DNA from: an uncultured Christensenellaceae bacterium
GTDB taxonomy: Bacteria; Bacillota; Clostridia; Christensenellales; Borkfalkiaceae
DNA: 64,000 bases
Reading direction: 5' to 3'
NCBI GenBank assembly: GCA_910586985.1
Contig: CAJUKK010000009.1
Location: forward strand, 1-64,000
Shown here: positions 8,856 through 21,745 of the stretch, in pieces
Layout: every line of letters starts with the position of its first letter
Numbering within the stretch: position 1 is the first letter of the stretch
The notes under the pieces: model-generated
Databases searched by the model: none
Told to the model about the DNA's origin: nothing
What the model saw: the letters and a program-made list of their open reading frames with translations, nothing else
Translations under genes and position numbers: made by a program

Positions 8856-9983
8856 TCATGCTCCTTTGAGTAAAACCATTGCATAGACGGTAATGCCTTT
8901 ACCTTCGCCGATATAGCCGAGTTTTTCGTTCGTGCCCGCTGCAATGCCGATTTGAGAGAGGGGAAGAGACAACACTTCCGCAAGGCTACTCTTCATAGGT
9001 TCGATGTAGGGGGAGAGACGGGGTTTTTCCGCTAAAATCGAAATGCTTACGTTGCGCGGTTTGAGTTGTTGTTCTTTGACGAGACGCATAACTTCGGCAA
9101 GCAGCTCCATGCTGTCAGCGCCGCGATATTTTTCGTCTGTATCGGGGAAGTAATAGCCGATATCTCTCAGTCCTGCCGCAGAGAGGAGCGCGTCCATGAG
9201 CGCGTGAACGAGTACGTCTCCGTCGCTGTGCGCCTTTAAAGCTCGTTCCGAAGGAATGCGCGCACCTCCGAGTGTGATAAAGCCGATTAGCGGCGCGCCC
9301 TCTTTTTCCGAATAAAAAGCGTGCGTATCCACGCCGAATCCGACGCGCTCCGTAATGGAGAAGTCCTCCGCAAACGTCAGCTTTTTATTTTTGACATCTC
9401 CCACAAACAGGCGGGGCGGCTCTATGAATGCGGCATATACGCCGCTCTCGTCCGTAAACGTATTTTGAGCCTGTATTGCCTGCTCGTAGGCGGCAAGTAA
9501 TTTTTTCGTTTCGAATCCCTGCGGGGTCTGGACGGTGTATATGGTTCCGCGGTCGGGCACGGAAAGAATTTGGTTCGCTCGTGTGAAAACGACGGTATCC
9601 GTTGCGGGGAGCGCGCAAACGCCGCTGCCGTAGTTTTTTACGCTATCGATACAGTCGCGGATGATTTGTTCGGTAACGAAGGGGCGCGCCGCATCGTGCA
9701 CGAGTACGATGTCGCTGCGCGCTTCTTTTAACGCATGGTAGACGCTTTCGCTCCGCGTATTGCCGCCGCGCACAATACGCGCGTTTGGAAAGGGGGAGAG
9801 AAGGGCGTTGATTCTCTCTTCGTCTTTTTCTGTGACCGTTACGAGAATTTCGTCGACAAACGGCGCAAACGCGGAGAGAGAATAGGAAAGTACGGGAAGT
9901 CCGTTTAATTCCCGCAATATTTTATTTTCGTTAAAACCCGTGCGTTCGCCCTTTCCCGCCGCGCAGATAATTACCGTCATCAT
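8856..9983 (-). CDS. ispDF: Bifunctional IspD-IspF enzyme of the MEP isoprenoid pathway
   Basis: A 375-residue fusion. The N-terminal part (about 1-220) is IspD (4-diphosphocytidyl-2-C-methylerythritol synthase) with IICAAGKGERTG and VHDAARPFV. The C-terminal part (about 222-375) is IspF (MECDP synthase) with GVDTHAF, AHSDGDVLVHALMDALL, TDEKYRGADS and NEKLGYIGEGKGI. The enzymes catalyse the third and fifth steps of the MEP route. Fusions of this kind are best known from proteobacteria and rarer in Bacillota. AGGAG lies five bases before the first of two adjacent ATG codons. Confidence 0.93.
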   Translation of the reverse strand: MMTVIICAAGKGERTGFNENKILRELNGLPVLSYSLSAFAPFVDEILVTVTEKDEERINALLSPFPNARIVRGGNTRSESVYHALKEARSDIVLVHDAARPFVTEQIIRDCIDSVKNYGSGVCALPATDTVVFTRANQILSVPDRGTIYTVQTPQGFETKKLLAAYEQAIQAQNTFTDESGVYAAFIEPPRLFVGDVKNKKLTFAEDFSITERVGFGVDTHAFYSEKEGAPLIGFITLGGARIPSERALKAHSDGDVLVHALMDALLSAAGLRDIGYYFPDTDEKYRGADSMELLAEVMRLVKEQQLKPRNVSISILAEKPRLSPYIEPMKSSLAEVLSLPLSQIGIAAGTNEKLGYIGEGKGITVYAMVLLKGA

Positions 9984-10002
9984 GTAAACTCCTTTTTTAA
10001 AG

Positions 10003-10248
10003 TCATTCCGAAATGACTTCGTAGAGCGAGTTTGCCTCGTCCTTTTTTACCGTCTCCTTAATTTCGAGCACGCGGAATTTCAGCGAACCCGCTGCAAAAA
10101 ATATTTCCACCACGTCGCCGATTTTCAGACGATAGGACGGCTTGACTTCCTTGCCGCCTACAAAGATTTTTCCCGCTTCCGCAGCCTCGCGCGCGACGGT
10201 GCGGCGTTTTAAAATGCGCGATACTTTTAAGAATTTGTCGATTCTCAT
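10003..10248 (-). CDS. rqcP: S4-domain RNA-binding protein, RqcP/YabO-like
   Basis: 81 residues beginning MRIDKFLKVSRILKRRTVA, an S4 domain spanning nearly the whole protein. RqcP (YabO) stabilises the P-site tRNA during RqcH-driven C-terminal alanine tailing in bacterial ribosome quality control. The Hsp15-type alternative name describes the same fold. The frame is open further upstream, but ATG 10248 begins exactly where homologues start. First gene of the leftward operon. Confidence 0.82.
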   Translation of the reverse strand: MRIDKFLKVSRILKRRTVAREAAEAGKIFVGGKEVKPSYRLKIGDVVEIFFAAGSLKFRVLEIKETVKKDEANSLYEVISE

Positions 10249-10297
10249 AAAATTTCCCAAAAAACAAAAAAAGTTTCGATTATGCTGCAAAAAGAGT

Positions 10298-10326
10298 TTG
10301 ACATCTTTTTACAATCGGACTATAAT
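10298..10326 (+). promoter_or_regulatory. Distal rpoB promoter
   Basis: TTGACA 10298-10303, 17-base spacer, TATAAT 10321-10326, pointing at rpoB with a leader of about 220 bases. No ribosomal-protein leader fold is evident in that leader. Confidence 0.75.
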
Positions 10327-10419
10327 AATATACTGTATCACTATATCATAATCGATTTTTGCGCCCATTTTAACGCAATAATCGCGATAAACAGTGTTAT
10401 TTTTTCCGAATCTTTCCTT

Positions 10420-10448
10420 ATTATAGCGCATTTCAGGGCAAAAGTAAA
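10420..10448 (-). promoter_or_regulatory. Promoter of the rqcP-ispDF-GNAT-radA operon
   Basis: Read on the minus strand: TTTACT (10448-10443), 17-base spacer, TATAAT (10425-10420). It faces leftward into rqcP and interleaves with the two rpoB promoters in the same 300-base divergent region. Confidence 0.7.
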
Positions 10449-10476
10449 GGGGCGGGCACATAATTTTTGAAACGTT

Positions 10477-10504
10477 TTGATTTTTATCGATGAAAAGATA
10501 TACT
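10477..10504 (+). promoter_or_regulatory. Proximal rpoB promoter (probable)
   Basis: TTGATT 10477-10482, 16-base spacer, TATACT 10499-10504, about 40 bases before the rpoB start. Weaker than the distal promoter but well positioned. The rest of 10249-10551 contains only these signals and the rpoB ribosome binding site AAGGAG. Confidence 0.5.
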
Positions 10505-10551
10505 CGGTAGATCGCCGTGATATAAGAATAATTTAAGGAGTTATTTGACGA

Positions 10552-13500
10552 ATGAATTTACCCATTCACAAGTACGGTAAAACCGAACGCAGAAAATTCG
10601 GTAAGATCAACGAAGCGATCGACATTCCCAATCTCGTAGAGATTCAGAAGGAAAGTTACGATGCGTTTATCGGCGAGGGTATTGCCGATATCTTCGAAGA
10701 TTTTTCGCCCATTACCGACTTCAGCGATCACTTCGAGCTCTATTTTCTCGAACACCAATTCGGGGACAAGCCTAAGTACGACGAAAAAGAGTGCCGCAAC
10801 CGCGACGCTACTTATGCGCTTCCGCTCCGCGTAAAAGTCCGCCTTGTCAACAAAGTCAAGGACGAAATTCTGGAGCAGGACGTATTCATGGGCGATTTCC
10901 CGCTCATGACGGAAAACGGCTCGTTCATCATCAACGGCGCGGAGCGCGTTATCGTCTCCCAGCTCGTCCGTTCCCCCGGCGTTAACAACATTGCCGAGAC
11001 GGATAAAGCAGGCAAAAAGATGTACGAAACGACCGTGATTCCCAACCGCGGGGCATGGCTTGAATTTAAGCAGGATTCTCAGGGAGTTCTGTGGGTGAAC
11101 GTCGACCGTAAACGCAAGCTTGCGGCGACCGTCCTTTTGCGCGCGCTCGGCTACGGTTCGAACCGTGCGCTCGAAGAATTGTTCGAGGGCAATAAGATGA
11201 TTGCGGCGACGATCGAAAAGGATACGACGCGTTCGGAGAGCGACGGACTTATCGAACTTTATCGCCGTCTGCGTCCCGGCGAAGTTCCTACGGAAGATTC
11301 CGTTCGCCAGCACCTCAATAATCTGTTCTTCGATCCGCGCCGTTACGACGTGGTAAAGGTCGGGCGTTATAAATTCAACAAAAAACTCAACCTTGCTTAC
11401 CGTCTGCCCGGTTGCCGCGTCGCAGACGATATCGTCAACCCCGAAACGGGCGAAATTATGGCGCAGAAGGGCGAGACGGTTTCGGAAGAAAAGGCGCGCG
11501 AGATTCAGAATGCGGGCATCAACGAGATATTCGTTCTCGTCAACGACCCCGAACAGGGAGAGATTCGTCATAAGATCATCGCAAACAATACCGTTGATTT
11601 CAGCGCGCTGTCCGACAAAGATCCCAAGGCGTACGGTTTGTTAAAGACCGTTTACTATCCTAATTTTGTTTTCAGTAAGCAGATCGCCGAGGAGTGCAAA
11701 GAATTGTCCGTTGAAGAAGTTGCGGACAAATATCTCGAAGAGATCAACGCTATTTATTATACGCACGAGACCGCGCCCGAGGCGGACGAAAAGCAGGAAG
11801 AGAAGAAGAACCGCGAAAAGCGCAAGGACAACCGTTTAAAATTTGTCGCAGCATGTAAGCTTTTCCACGAACTTCTTGTCCGCGAGGATAATGCAAAGTC
11901 GGATAAACCGCTTACGATCGACGAGATCAGCCGTAACGCTTACGGGCTTACGACGCAGGAGAAAAAGGCGATTAAACCGCTTGTCGAAAAGCTCAATCAT
12001 AAGTGCATTACGGTAGACGATATCGTTGCGTCCGTTTCGACCAACCTTGATCTTCAATACGGGATTGGTTCGATCGACGAGATCGACCACCTCGGCAACC
12101 GCCGCGTCCGTTCGGTGGGCGAGCTGCTCCAGAATCAGCTCCGCATTGCGATGGCGCGTTTGGAGCGTCTCATCAAAGAGCGTATGGCGACGCAGGATCC
12201 CATGGAGGTCACTCCTTCGGGACTCATCAACGTTCGTCCGATTTCTGCGGTTATTCGCGAATTCTTCGGCTCTTCGCAGTTGTCGCAATTTATGGATCAG
12301 ACCAACCCGATTGCAGAACTCACGCACAAACGTAAGCTCTCCGCGCTCGGCCCCGGCGGTTTGAACAGAGACCGCGCGACTTTCGAAGTCCGCGACGTTC
12401 ACCATTCGCACTACGGACGTATGTGCCCCGTAGAGACGCCCGAAGGTCAGAACATCGGTTTGATTTCCTCGCTCGCGACGTTCAGCAAAGTCAATGAATT
12501 CGGCTTTATCATGTCGCCGTACCGCAAAGTGGATAAAGAGACGGGAATCGTTACCGATCACGTGGATTATCTTACGGCGGACGAAGAAGATAAATACGTC
12601 GTCGCGCAGGCGAACGAGCCTCTGGACGAAGAGGGACATTTTGTAAACGAGCGCGTCGGTTGCCGCTTTAAGGAATTGATTACAGAGCTTCCCCGCGAGC
12701 GCATCGACTACATGGACGTAAGCCCGAAACAGCTCGTATCCGTTGCAACGGCGCTCATTCCTTTCCTTGAAAACGACGATACGATCCGTGCGCTCATGGG
12801 TTCGAACATGCAGCGGCAGGCAGTTCCGCTTCTTACGACGGAATCTTCGATTGTGGCGACGGGAATCGAGGCTGCAATCGCGCGTGACTCGGGCGTTATG
12901 GTGCGCGCCAAAGAGGCGGGCGTTGCAACGGCTGTGTCTTCCGATTCGATTACCGTCCGCGAAGAGAGCGGTTTTGAAACGCAGTATCCTTTAAAGAAAT
13001 TCGAACGTTCCAACCAAGGAACGTGCTTAAATCAGCGCCCGATCATCTCGACGGGCGACAGAGTGGAGAAAGGCGAGGTAATCGCCGACGGTCCTTCCAC
13101 CAAAAACGGCGAGCTTGCGCTCGGAAAAAATATACTCGTCGGATTCATGGAGTGGGAAGGATATAACTACGAGGACGCTATCCTCATTTCCGAAAAGCTC
13201 GTGCAGGACGACGTGTTTACCTCTATTCATATCGAGGAACACGAGACGGAGGCGCGCGATACGAAACTCGGTGAAGAGGAAATTACGAGGGATATTCCCA
13301 ACGTCGGCGACGACGCATTGAAAGACCTTGACGAAGACGGTATCGTCCGTATCGGCGCGGAGGTACAGAGCGGCGATATTCTTGTCGGTAAAGTTACCCC
13401 CAAGGGCGAGACGGAGCTTACGCCCGAAGAGCGGTTGCTCCGCGCCATCTTCGGCGAAAAGTCGAGAGAAGTCCGCGACACCTCTCTGAGAGTTCCCCAC

Positions 13501-14670
13501 GGCGAGGGCGGTATCGTCGTAGACGTTAAAATTTTCACGCGGGAGAATAAAGACGAACTGTCTCCCGGCGTCAACAAGCTTGTACGCGTATATATTGCGC
13601 AAAAGCGTAAGATTCAGGTCGGAGACAAGATGGCGGGACGCCACGGTAACAAGGGCGTTATCTCCCGCGTATTGCCGCAGAGCGATATGCCTTTCCTTCC
13701 CGACGGAACGCCCCTTCAGATTCTTCTCAATCCCTTGGGCGTGCCTTCTCGTATGAATATCGGACAGGTGCTTGAAGTACACCTCGGCTACGTGTGCCGC
13801 CAGCTCGGCTGGAAAATCGCAACGCCCGTATTCGACGGTGCGACGGAGCGTGATATCGAGCAGCTTTTCCGCGAGAACAATCTGTTCAATCCAGACGGCG
13901 TGGTAGACGGTAAATTTCAAGTATTCGACGGCAGAACGGGCGAAGCGTTTGAAAATCGCGTAACCATCGGTATCATGTACATGATCAAGCTCATTCACCT
14001 TGTCGACGACAAGATCCATGCGCGTTCGATCGGGCCTTACTCGCTCGTCACGCAGCAGCCTCTCGGCGGTAAGGCTCAATTCGGCGGTCAACGTTTCGGA
14101 GAAATGGAAGTATGGGCGCTCGAGGCATACGGCGCGGCGCATATTCTGCAAGAAATTCTTACCGTCAAGTCGGACGATATCGTCGGCCGTGTTAAAACGT
14201 ACGAGAGTATCGTTAAAGGAAACAATATTTCCGAGCCGGGGATTCCCGAGGCGTTCAAGGTGCTCTTAAAAGAGTTGCAGTCTCTTGCACTCGACGTTAA
14301 AGTGCTCACCGAAAACAACGAGGAGCTTATTATCCGCGAATTTGAGGAAGAGGACACTTCAAGCGAATCCAAAAAGAGTTCGTCGTTTGCGGAAGAAGAG
14401 GAATTCGACTTTGGCATGGACGAGGACGAAGACGAGGACGAAAGCATCGGATCGCTGTTCGACGACGAAGGCGACGATGAGGACGACGCGCTCTCCATAT
14501 TCGACGATGCGGGCGACGACGAGGATTTCCTCTCGGACGATCTTGCGGGAGACAAGGACTTAGAGGACGACGATATGGACGACATCGACGAAGACGGTTC
14601 GTTCAGCAAGCTCTTCGACGACGATGAGGACGACGATAACGGCGACCTCTTCGGCGGGGACGAGGAATAA
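10552..14670 (+). CDS. rpoB: RNA polymerase beta subunit with a long acidic C-terminal tail
   Basis: The catalytic beta subunit of RNA polymerase, 1372 residues and thus longer than the roughly 1180-1250 usual in Bacillota. The rifampicin pocket (GSSQLSQFMDQTNPIAEL, then THKRKLSALGPGG, near residues 570-605) carries the residues of sensitive enzymes. There is a charged linker around residues 405-425 (EKQEEKKNREKRKD). After the conserved end of the protein (about residue 1263) a tail of about 109 residues follows that is mostly Asp and Glu. rpoC follows 18 bases later. Confidence 0.98.
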   Translation: MNLPIHKYGKTERRKFGKINEAIDIPNLVEIQKESYDAFIGEGIADIFEDFSPITDFSDHFELYFLEHQFGDKPKYDEKECRNRDATYALPLRVKVRLVNKVKDEILEQDVFMGDFPLMTENGSFIINGAERVIVSQLVRSPGVNNIAETDKAGKKMYETTVIPNRGAWLEFKQDSQGVLWVNVDRKRKLAATVLLRALGYGSNRALEELFEGNKMIAATIEKDTTRSESDGLIELYRRLRPGEVPTEDSVRQHLNNLFFDPRRYDVVKVGRYKFNKKLNLAYRLPGCRVADDIVNPETGEIMAQKGETVSEEKAREIQNAGINEIFVLVNDPEQGEIRHKIIANNTVDFSALSDKDPKAYGLLKTVYYPNFVFSKQIAEECKELSVEEVADKYLEEINAIYYTHETAPEADEKQEEKKNREKRKDNRLKFVAACKLFHELLVREDNAKSDKPLTIDEISRNAYGLTTQEKKAIKPLVEKLNHKCITVDDIVASVSTNLDLQYGIGSIDEIDHLGNRRVRSVGELLQNQLRIAMARLERLIKERMATQDPMEVTPSGLINVRPISAVIREFFGSSQLSQFMDQTNPIAELTHKRKLSALGPGGLNRDRATFEVRDVHHSHYGRMCPVETPEGQNIGLISSLATFSKVNEFGFIMSPYRKVDKETGIVTDHVDYLTADEEDKYVVAQANEPLDEEGHFVNERVGCRFKELITELPRERIDYMDVSPKQLVSVATALIPFLENDDTIRALMGSNMQRQAVPLLTTESSIVATGIEAAIARDSGVMVRAKEAGVATAVSSDSITVREESGFETQYPLKKFERSNQGTCLNQRPIISTGDRVEKGEVIADGPSTKNGELALGKNILVGFMEWEGYNYEDAILISEKLVQDDVFTSIHIEEHETEARDTKLGEEEITRDIPNVGDDALKDLDEDGIVRIGAEVQSGDILVGKVTPKGETELTPEERLLRAIFGEKSREVRDTSLRVPHGEGGIVVDVKIFTRENKDELSPGVNKLVRVYIAQKRKIQVGDKMAGRHGNKGVISRVLPQSDMPFLPDGTPLQILLNPLGVPSRMNIGQVLEVHLGYVCRQLGWKIATPVFDGATERDIEQLFRENNLFNPDGVVDGKFQVFDGRTGEAFENRVTIGIMYMIKLIHLVDDKIHARSIGPYSLVTQQPLGGKAQFGGQRFGEMEVWALEAYGAAHILQEILTVKSDDIVGRVKTYESIVKGNNISEPGIPEAFKVLLKELQSLALDVKVLTENNEELIIREFEEEDTSSESKKSSSFAEEEEFDFGMDEDEDEDESIGSLFDDEGDDEDDALSIFDDAGDDEDFLSDDLAGDKDLEDDDMDDIDEDGSFSKLFDDDEDDDNGDLFGGDEE

Positions 14671-14688
14671 TACGGGGAGGCAGAGTAT

Positions 14689-18477
<3,789 letters not shown>

Positions 18478-18513
18478 AAGCAAAAAAAAAGCGAATCTAA
18501 GAATGATTATAGC

Positions 18514-18547
18514 GAAAAACCTCTCCTTTCACGGAGAGGTTTTTTGA
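18514..18547 (+). terminator. rpoBC terminator
   Basis: ACCTCTCC (18519-18526) pairs with GGAGAGGT (18533-18540) around TTTCAC, with A5 upstream and T6 downstream. Confidence 0.9.
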
Positions 18548-18599
18548 TTTTATTTGTTTAGATGTTTTAATACTATTTTAATTAAAAATAAAAAAGTTC

Positions 18600-18628
18600 T
18601 TGAAATTCAACGCAAAGCGTGATATAAT
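18600..18628 (+). promoter_or_regulatory. Promoter of the GH51 gene
   Basis: TTGAAA 18600-18605, 17-base spacer, TATAAT 18623-18628. The Shine-Dalgarno region is a G7 run at 18649-18655, six bases before the ATG, itself a possible slippage site for expression tuning. Confidence 0.75.
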
Positions 18629-18661
18629 AAAAATATAAAATATCCTAAGGGGGGGATTAAT

Positions 18662-20974
18662 ATGAAAAAAGTTGTATCCTTATGTGCGGCGGGCGCGGTA
18701 ACCTGTGCGCTCGCGCTCGGTGCGGTCGGTTGCGGCGGCGCGGATGAAAAGTATCGTCTTTACTCCGATCCTATGCTCACCATCGAGGCGTCTGCTCTTG
18801 ACGATATGGTAGATATTTCGGATATGCTTTTTGGGCTTTTTCTCGAAGATATCAACTATGCATCCTATGCGCTTGACGATAATCTGGTTGCCAACGGCAA
18901 CTTTGAAGCGCTCGGCGATCGTCCGAACGCGAATAATTTCGGTCAGAATTGGCGTGCGTACGGCGGAGGAACAATGTCGATCGGTTCGGAGGACGGTCTG
19001 TTCGCCGACCATGAAGCGTATCACAATGACGAGCTTGAAACGGACGTAAATCCGCATTATGCGGTTGTCTCCGTAAGCACTGCCGGCGGCGGAATTATAA
19101 ACGAAGGATATAAACAAATTCCGATCGCAATGCAAAAAGGTGCGAAGTATAAGTTTTCCGCATTTATAAAGTCTCCGAAAAAGTCTGCCGAGATGACGGT
19201 GAAGGTTGACGACGGTACAAAATCTTATCTTGAAGAGACAATACAGCTTTCCAAAAGCAACGAGTGGATCAAATACGAACGCACCGTAGAAGGGTTGGAT
19301 ACGGGAACAAAGGGACTTGTGCTCAAACTTTCCTTTGATACGGCGGGCGAATATTTGGTGGATGCGGTTTCGCTTGAAACAACGGATTCGACGGTTGGCA
19401 TCAAAAATTATATCTACAATGCGATCAAAGATATGACGCCTAAATTTATGCGCTTTCCGGGCGGTTGTATTATCGAGGGCGATGCAGGCAACGGCGGCGC
19501 GGATACCAAGGAGATTTACGATTGGAAAAATTCCGTCGGCGCGGTACAAACGGGGCGTAACGCAGGAGACGATACCATTCCTGCTTTTACTTATCAGTTG
19601 AATACGGACGGCGCGACAAAGGAAGTGACCACATACGGAGAGTGGGCGACCCGTACGAACAACTACGATCTTTGGGGTTACAATATGGACTACGGTCTGG
19701 GATTTTATGATTACTTTTTGCTTTGCGAGAGTATAGGTGCAAGTCCCGTTCCCATTGTCAATTGCGGCTATTCCGATCAGGGCGGCGCGGCAAGCGGCGC
19801 GGCGTTGATTCTCAACGGCAGACACGGGCAAAAGGTGGAAGACTACGTTCAGGACGCGCTCAACCTGATTGAATTTGCAAACGGCGCGACTTCGACGAAG
19901 TGGGGGAAACTCCGCGAGAAAATGGGGCATCCCGAACCGTTCGGTATGAAGTATATCGGTATCGGAAACGAACAGTTTTTTCAAACGTATATCGACTGCT
20001 ACGAACAATTTCTTGTTGCGTTTAAAGCGGCGCAAAAAGAGCATCCTGAAATTTACGGCGGCGTTCAGCCGATCGTCGGAAACGGTCTTGTATTCAGCGA
20101 TTGCGAATATGCGCCGAACAGCGCGAATCTTGCAAATGTTGCGGCTAAAGCATATATGAATCGGGGCGGTATCGAAAAAATCTCCGAGTACGGCGTGGTA
20201 GATCATCACTATTATATGGGATATACCGATTTCTTCCATTTTGCCGCGCCTGAGTATTGTATTTACGATATGTACTCCCGCGATGAAACCATAGGTTACA
20301 AGGTGTTTGTCGGGGAATATTCCGCGAACGGCGCGACAAGATACTTCGGAGCTTCGGCGCAGTATCAGACGAACGGTTTTATGAGCGCGCTTTCCGAAGC
20401 CGCGTATATGACAGGATTGGAACGTAACGGCGATGTTGTCGATCTGGCGGCATACGCCCCCATGTTCGGCGCGGCAAACGTCAACTCGGGCAATCGGGAC
20501 GACGCGGTTAATCAATGGGACGTCGATATGATGTACTATACCAATACCGATCTTTTACTTTCGCCCAACTATTATGTTCAGAAACTGTTTATGAATCATT
20601 CTGGCACACATTATCTCCCTGCCGACTATACGGTACAGAACGGTTACTTGAATGAGTTTACGGCGGACGGATTAAAGCAGGATGCGGTCTATCAGGCGAT
20701 TACCTACGACGAGGCAAGCGGAGACGTTATTGTTAAAATCGTGAATGCCGGCGCGGAAGACGTCGAAATTAACGTTGATCTTGCGGATACGGCAGTAGAG
20801 GGGGTTGCGGACGTAACCGTAATTACGGGGAAATATGATGCGCTCAGTGTCAACCGTTTAAAAGATAACGGTTACGAGGTGCTGCCTCAGGATTTTACGC
20901 TCGGGGTGAAAAGTCAATTTGGCTATTTAGCGCCTAAATGCAGCGTCACCGCAATCCGTTTGCATACCAAATAA
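18662..20974 (+). CDS. Secreted lipoprotein alpha-L-arabinofuranosidase, GH51-like
   Basis: 770 residues. A lipoprotein signal peptide has the lipobox AVGC (Cys24), so the enzyme should be anchored outside the membrane. An inserted CBM4/9-like carbohydrate-binding segment (about residues 75-240, VANGNFEALG) precedes the TIM barrel. PKFMRFPGGCIIEGDAG, GIGNEQFF (acid/base Glu) and FVGEYSANG (nucleophile Glu) match clan A GH51 arabinofuranosidases. A beta-sandwich domain follows (about 670-770). The likely role is removal of arabinose from plant arabinoxylan or arabinan. A monocistronic unit with its own promoter and terminator. Confidence 0.88.
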   Translation: MKKVVSLCAAGAVTCALALGAVGCGGADEKYRLYSDPMLTIEASALDDMVDISDMLFGLFLEDINYASYALDDNLVANGNFEALGDRPNANNFGQNWRAYGGGTMSIGSEDGLFADHEAYHNDELETDVNPHYAVVSVSTAGGGIINEGYKQIPIAMQKGAKYKFSAFIKSPKKSAEMTVKVDDGTKSYLEETIQLSKSNEWIKYERTVEGLDTGTKGLVLKLSFDTAGEYLVDAVSLETTDSTVGIKNYIYNAIKDMTPKFMRFPGGCIIEGDAGNGGADTKEIYDWKNSVGAVQTGRNAGDDTIPAFTYQLNTDGATKEVTTYGEWATRTNNYDLWGYNMDYGLGFYDYFLLCESIGASPVPIVNCGYSDQGGAASGAALILNGRHGQKVEDYVQDALNLIEFANGATSTKWGKLREKMGHPEPFGMKYIGIGNEQFFQTYIDCYEQFLVAFKAAQKEHPEIYGGVQPIVGNGLVFSDCEYAPNSANLANVAAKAYMNRGGIEKISEYGVVDHHYYMGYTDFFHFAAPEYCIYDMYSRDETIGYKVFVGEYSANGATRYFGASAQYQTNGFMSALSEAAYMTGLERNGDVVDLAAYAPMFGAANVNSGNRDDAVNQWDVDMMYYTNTDLLLSPNYYVQKLFMNHSGTHYLPADYTVQNGYLNEFTADGLKQDAVYQAITYDEASGDVIVKIVNAGAEDVEINVDLADTAVEGVADVTVITGKYDALSVNRLKDNGYEVLPQDFTLGVKSQFGYLAPKCSVTAIRLHTK

Positions 20975-20984
20975 TCAACAGATG

Positions 20985-21014
20985 TGAAAAAAACCGCCGA
21001 CGTGCGGTTTTTTT
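20985..21014 (+). terminator. Terminator after the GH51 gene
   Basis: AAACCGC pairs with GCGGTTT around CGACGT, followed by a run of T (21008-21015). Confidence 0.88.
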
Positions 21015-21047
21015 TATGGTTTAATTAAAAAATTTTGCTTATTTCAC

Positions 21048-21088
21048 TTGACATAGCGATAGTTACATTATAAAATAACATTTGTTAT
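21048..21088 (+). promoter_or_regulatory. Promoter and probable TetR operator
   Basis: TTGACA 21048-21053 with a -10 at TATAAA/TAAAAT (21069-21076). A dyad ATAACA-TT-TGTTAT at 21075-21088 sits just after the -10 box, 22 bases before the TetR gene. This is the typical place for an autorepression operator. Confidence 0.6.
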
Positions 21089-21109
21089 ATAATTAACCAT
21101 GGTGAAACG

Positions 21110-21745
21110 GTGAGAAAAACTGAGATCGAAAAAACGGATATCCTGCGCGCGGCGGCACAGGTGATCGAACTTTACGGAACGGACGGGTTGAACGCGCGCA
21201 GCGTCGCACGGCAGCTCGGCGTCTCCACACAGCCGGTTTATTCCCGATTTAAGAGTATGGAAGGATTGGTACAGGCAATGCGGGAAGAGGGAGCAAGACT
21301 GTATCGTTGTAAAATAGACGAGTTTTTACGCGATAAGGATCATAACCGTTATCAAGCCTACGGCATGGGTTTTGTCCGGTTTGCGCGGGAAGAGAAGGGG
21401 TTTTTCCGTATTCTCTATCTCGTTCCGACCCAAGGGGGGGGGTACTTTCGTGTACAAGATCCTTATTTTAACGAAATCGTCGAAGAGATTCAGAGATCGT
21501 ACGGCATGGAGCGGGAGCTAGCGGAAAGATTCCATACGGAGATGGCGATCTTTTCGTTCGGACTTGCCGCGCTCGTCAATTTCGGAAATCTGGATTTAAG
21601 CGAGGATGAAATCTCTCTTCGGTTAAAACGACAATTTTATGCGCAGTATGCGCTTTATTATCCTGAACAGGCGGCGCACATGCGGAGTTTTGCCAATCAG
21701 GCAGAGGAGCAATTATGCAAAATGCAATCGAAATCGAACACTTAA
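21110..21745 (+). CDS. TetR/AcrR-family transcriptional regulator
   Basis: 211 residues with an N-terminal helix-turn-helix (ILRAAAQVIELYGTDGLNARSVARQLGVSTQPVYSRF in two halves) and an all-helical ligand-binding C-terminus. It probably represses itself and the two exporter genes behind it, the first of which starts inside its 3' end. The start is GTG 21110. A run of nine G at 21434-21442 (coding Gly-Gly-Gly near residue 110) lies in the ligand domain; a one-base slip would abolish the protein. Confidence 0.85.
   Translation: MRKTEIEKTDILRAAAQVIELYGTDGLNARSVARQLGVSTQPVYSRFKSMEGLVQAMREEGARLYRCKIDEFLRDKDHNRYQAYGMGFVRFAREEKGFFRILYLVPTQGGGYFRVQDPYFNEIVEEIQRSYGMERELAERFHTEMAIFSFGLAALVNFGNLDLSEDEISLRLKRQFYAQYALYYPEQAAHMRSFANQAEEQLCKMQSKSNT
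21434..21442 (+). repeat. G9 homopolymer inside the TetR gene
   Basis: Nine consecutive G encode three glycines in frame. Runs of eight or more G are hypermutable by slippage in bacteria. Here the gene is in the ON frame. Confidence 0.9.

Noticed and set aside
13027..14151. Long open frame on the minus strand of rpoB (and similar ones in rpoC, 16897-18432)
   Set aside because: Mirror frames of GC-biased third positions in highly expressed genes; no ribosome sites and no family resemblance.
18680..20515. 611-codon antisense frame in the GH51 gene
   Set aside because: It follows codon bias of the real gene on the plus strand, which has signal peptide, catalytic motifs, promoter and terminator.
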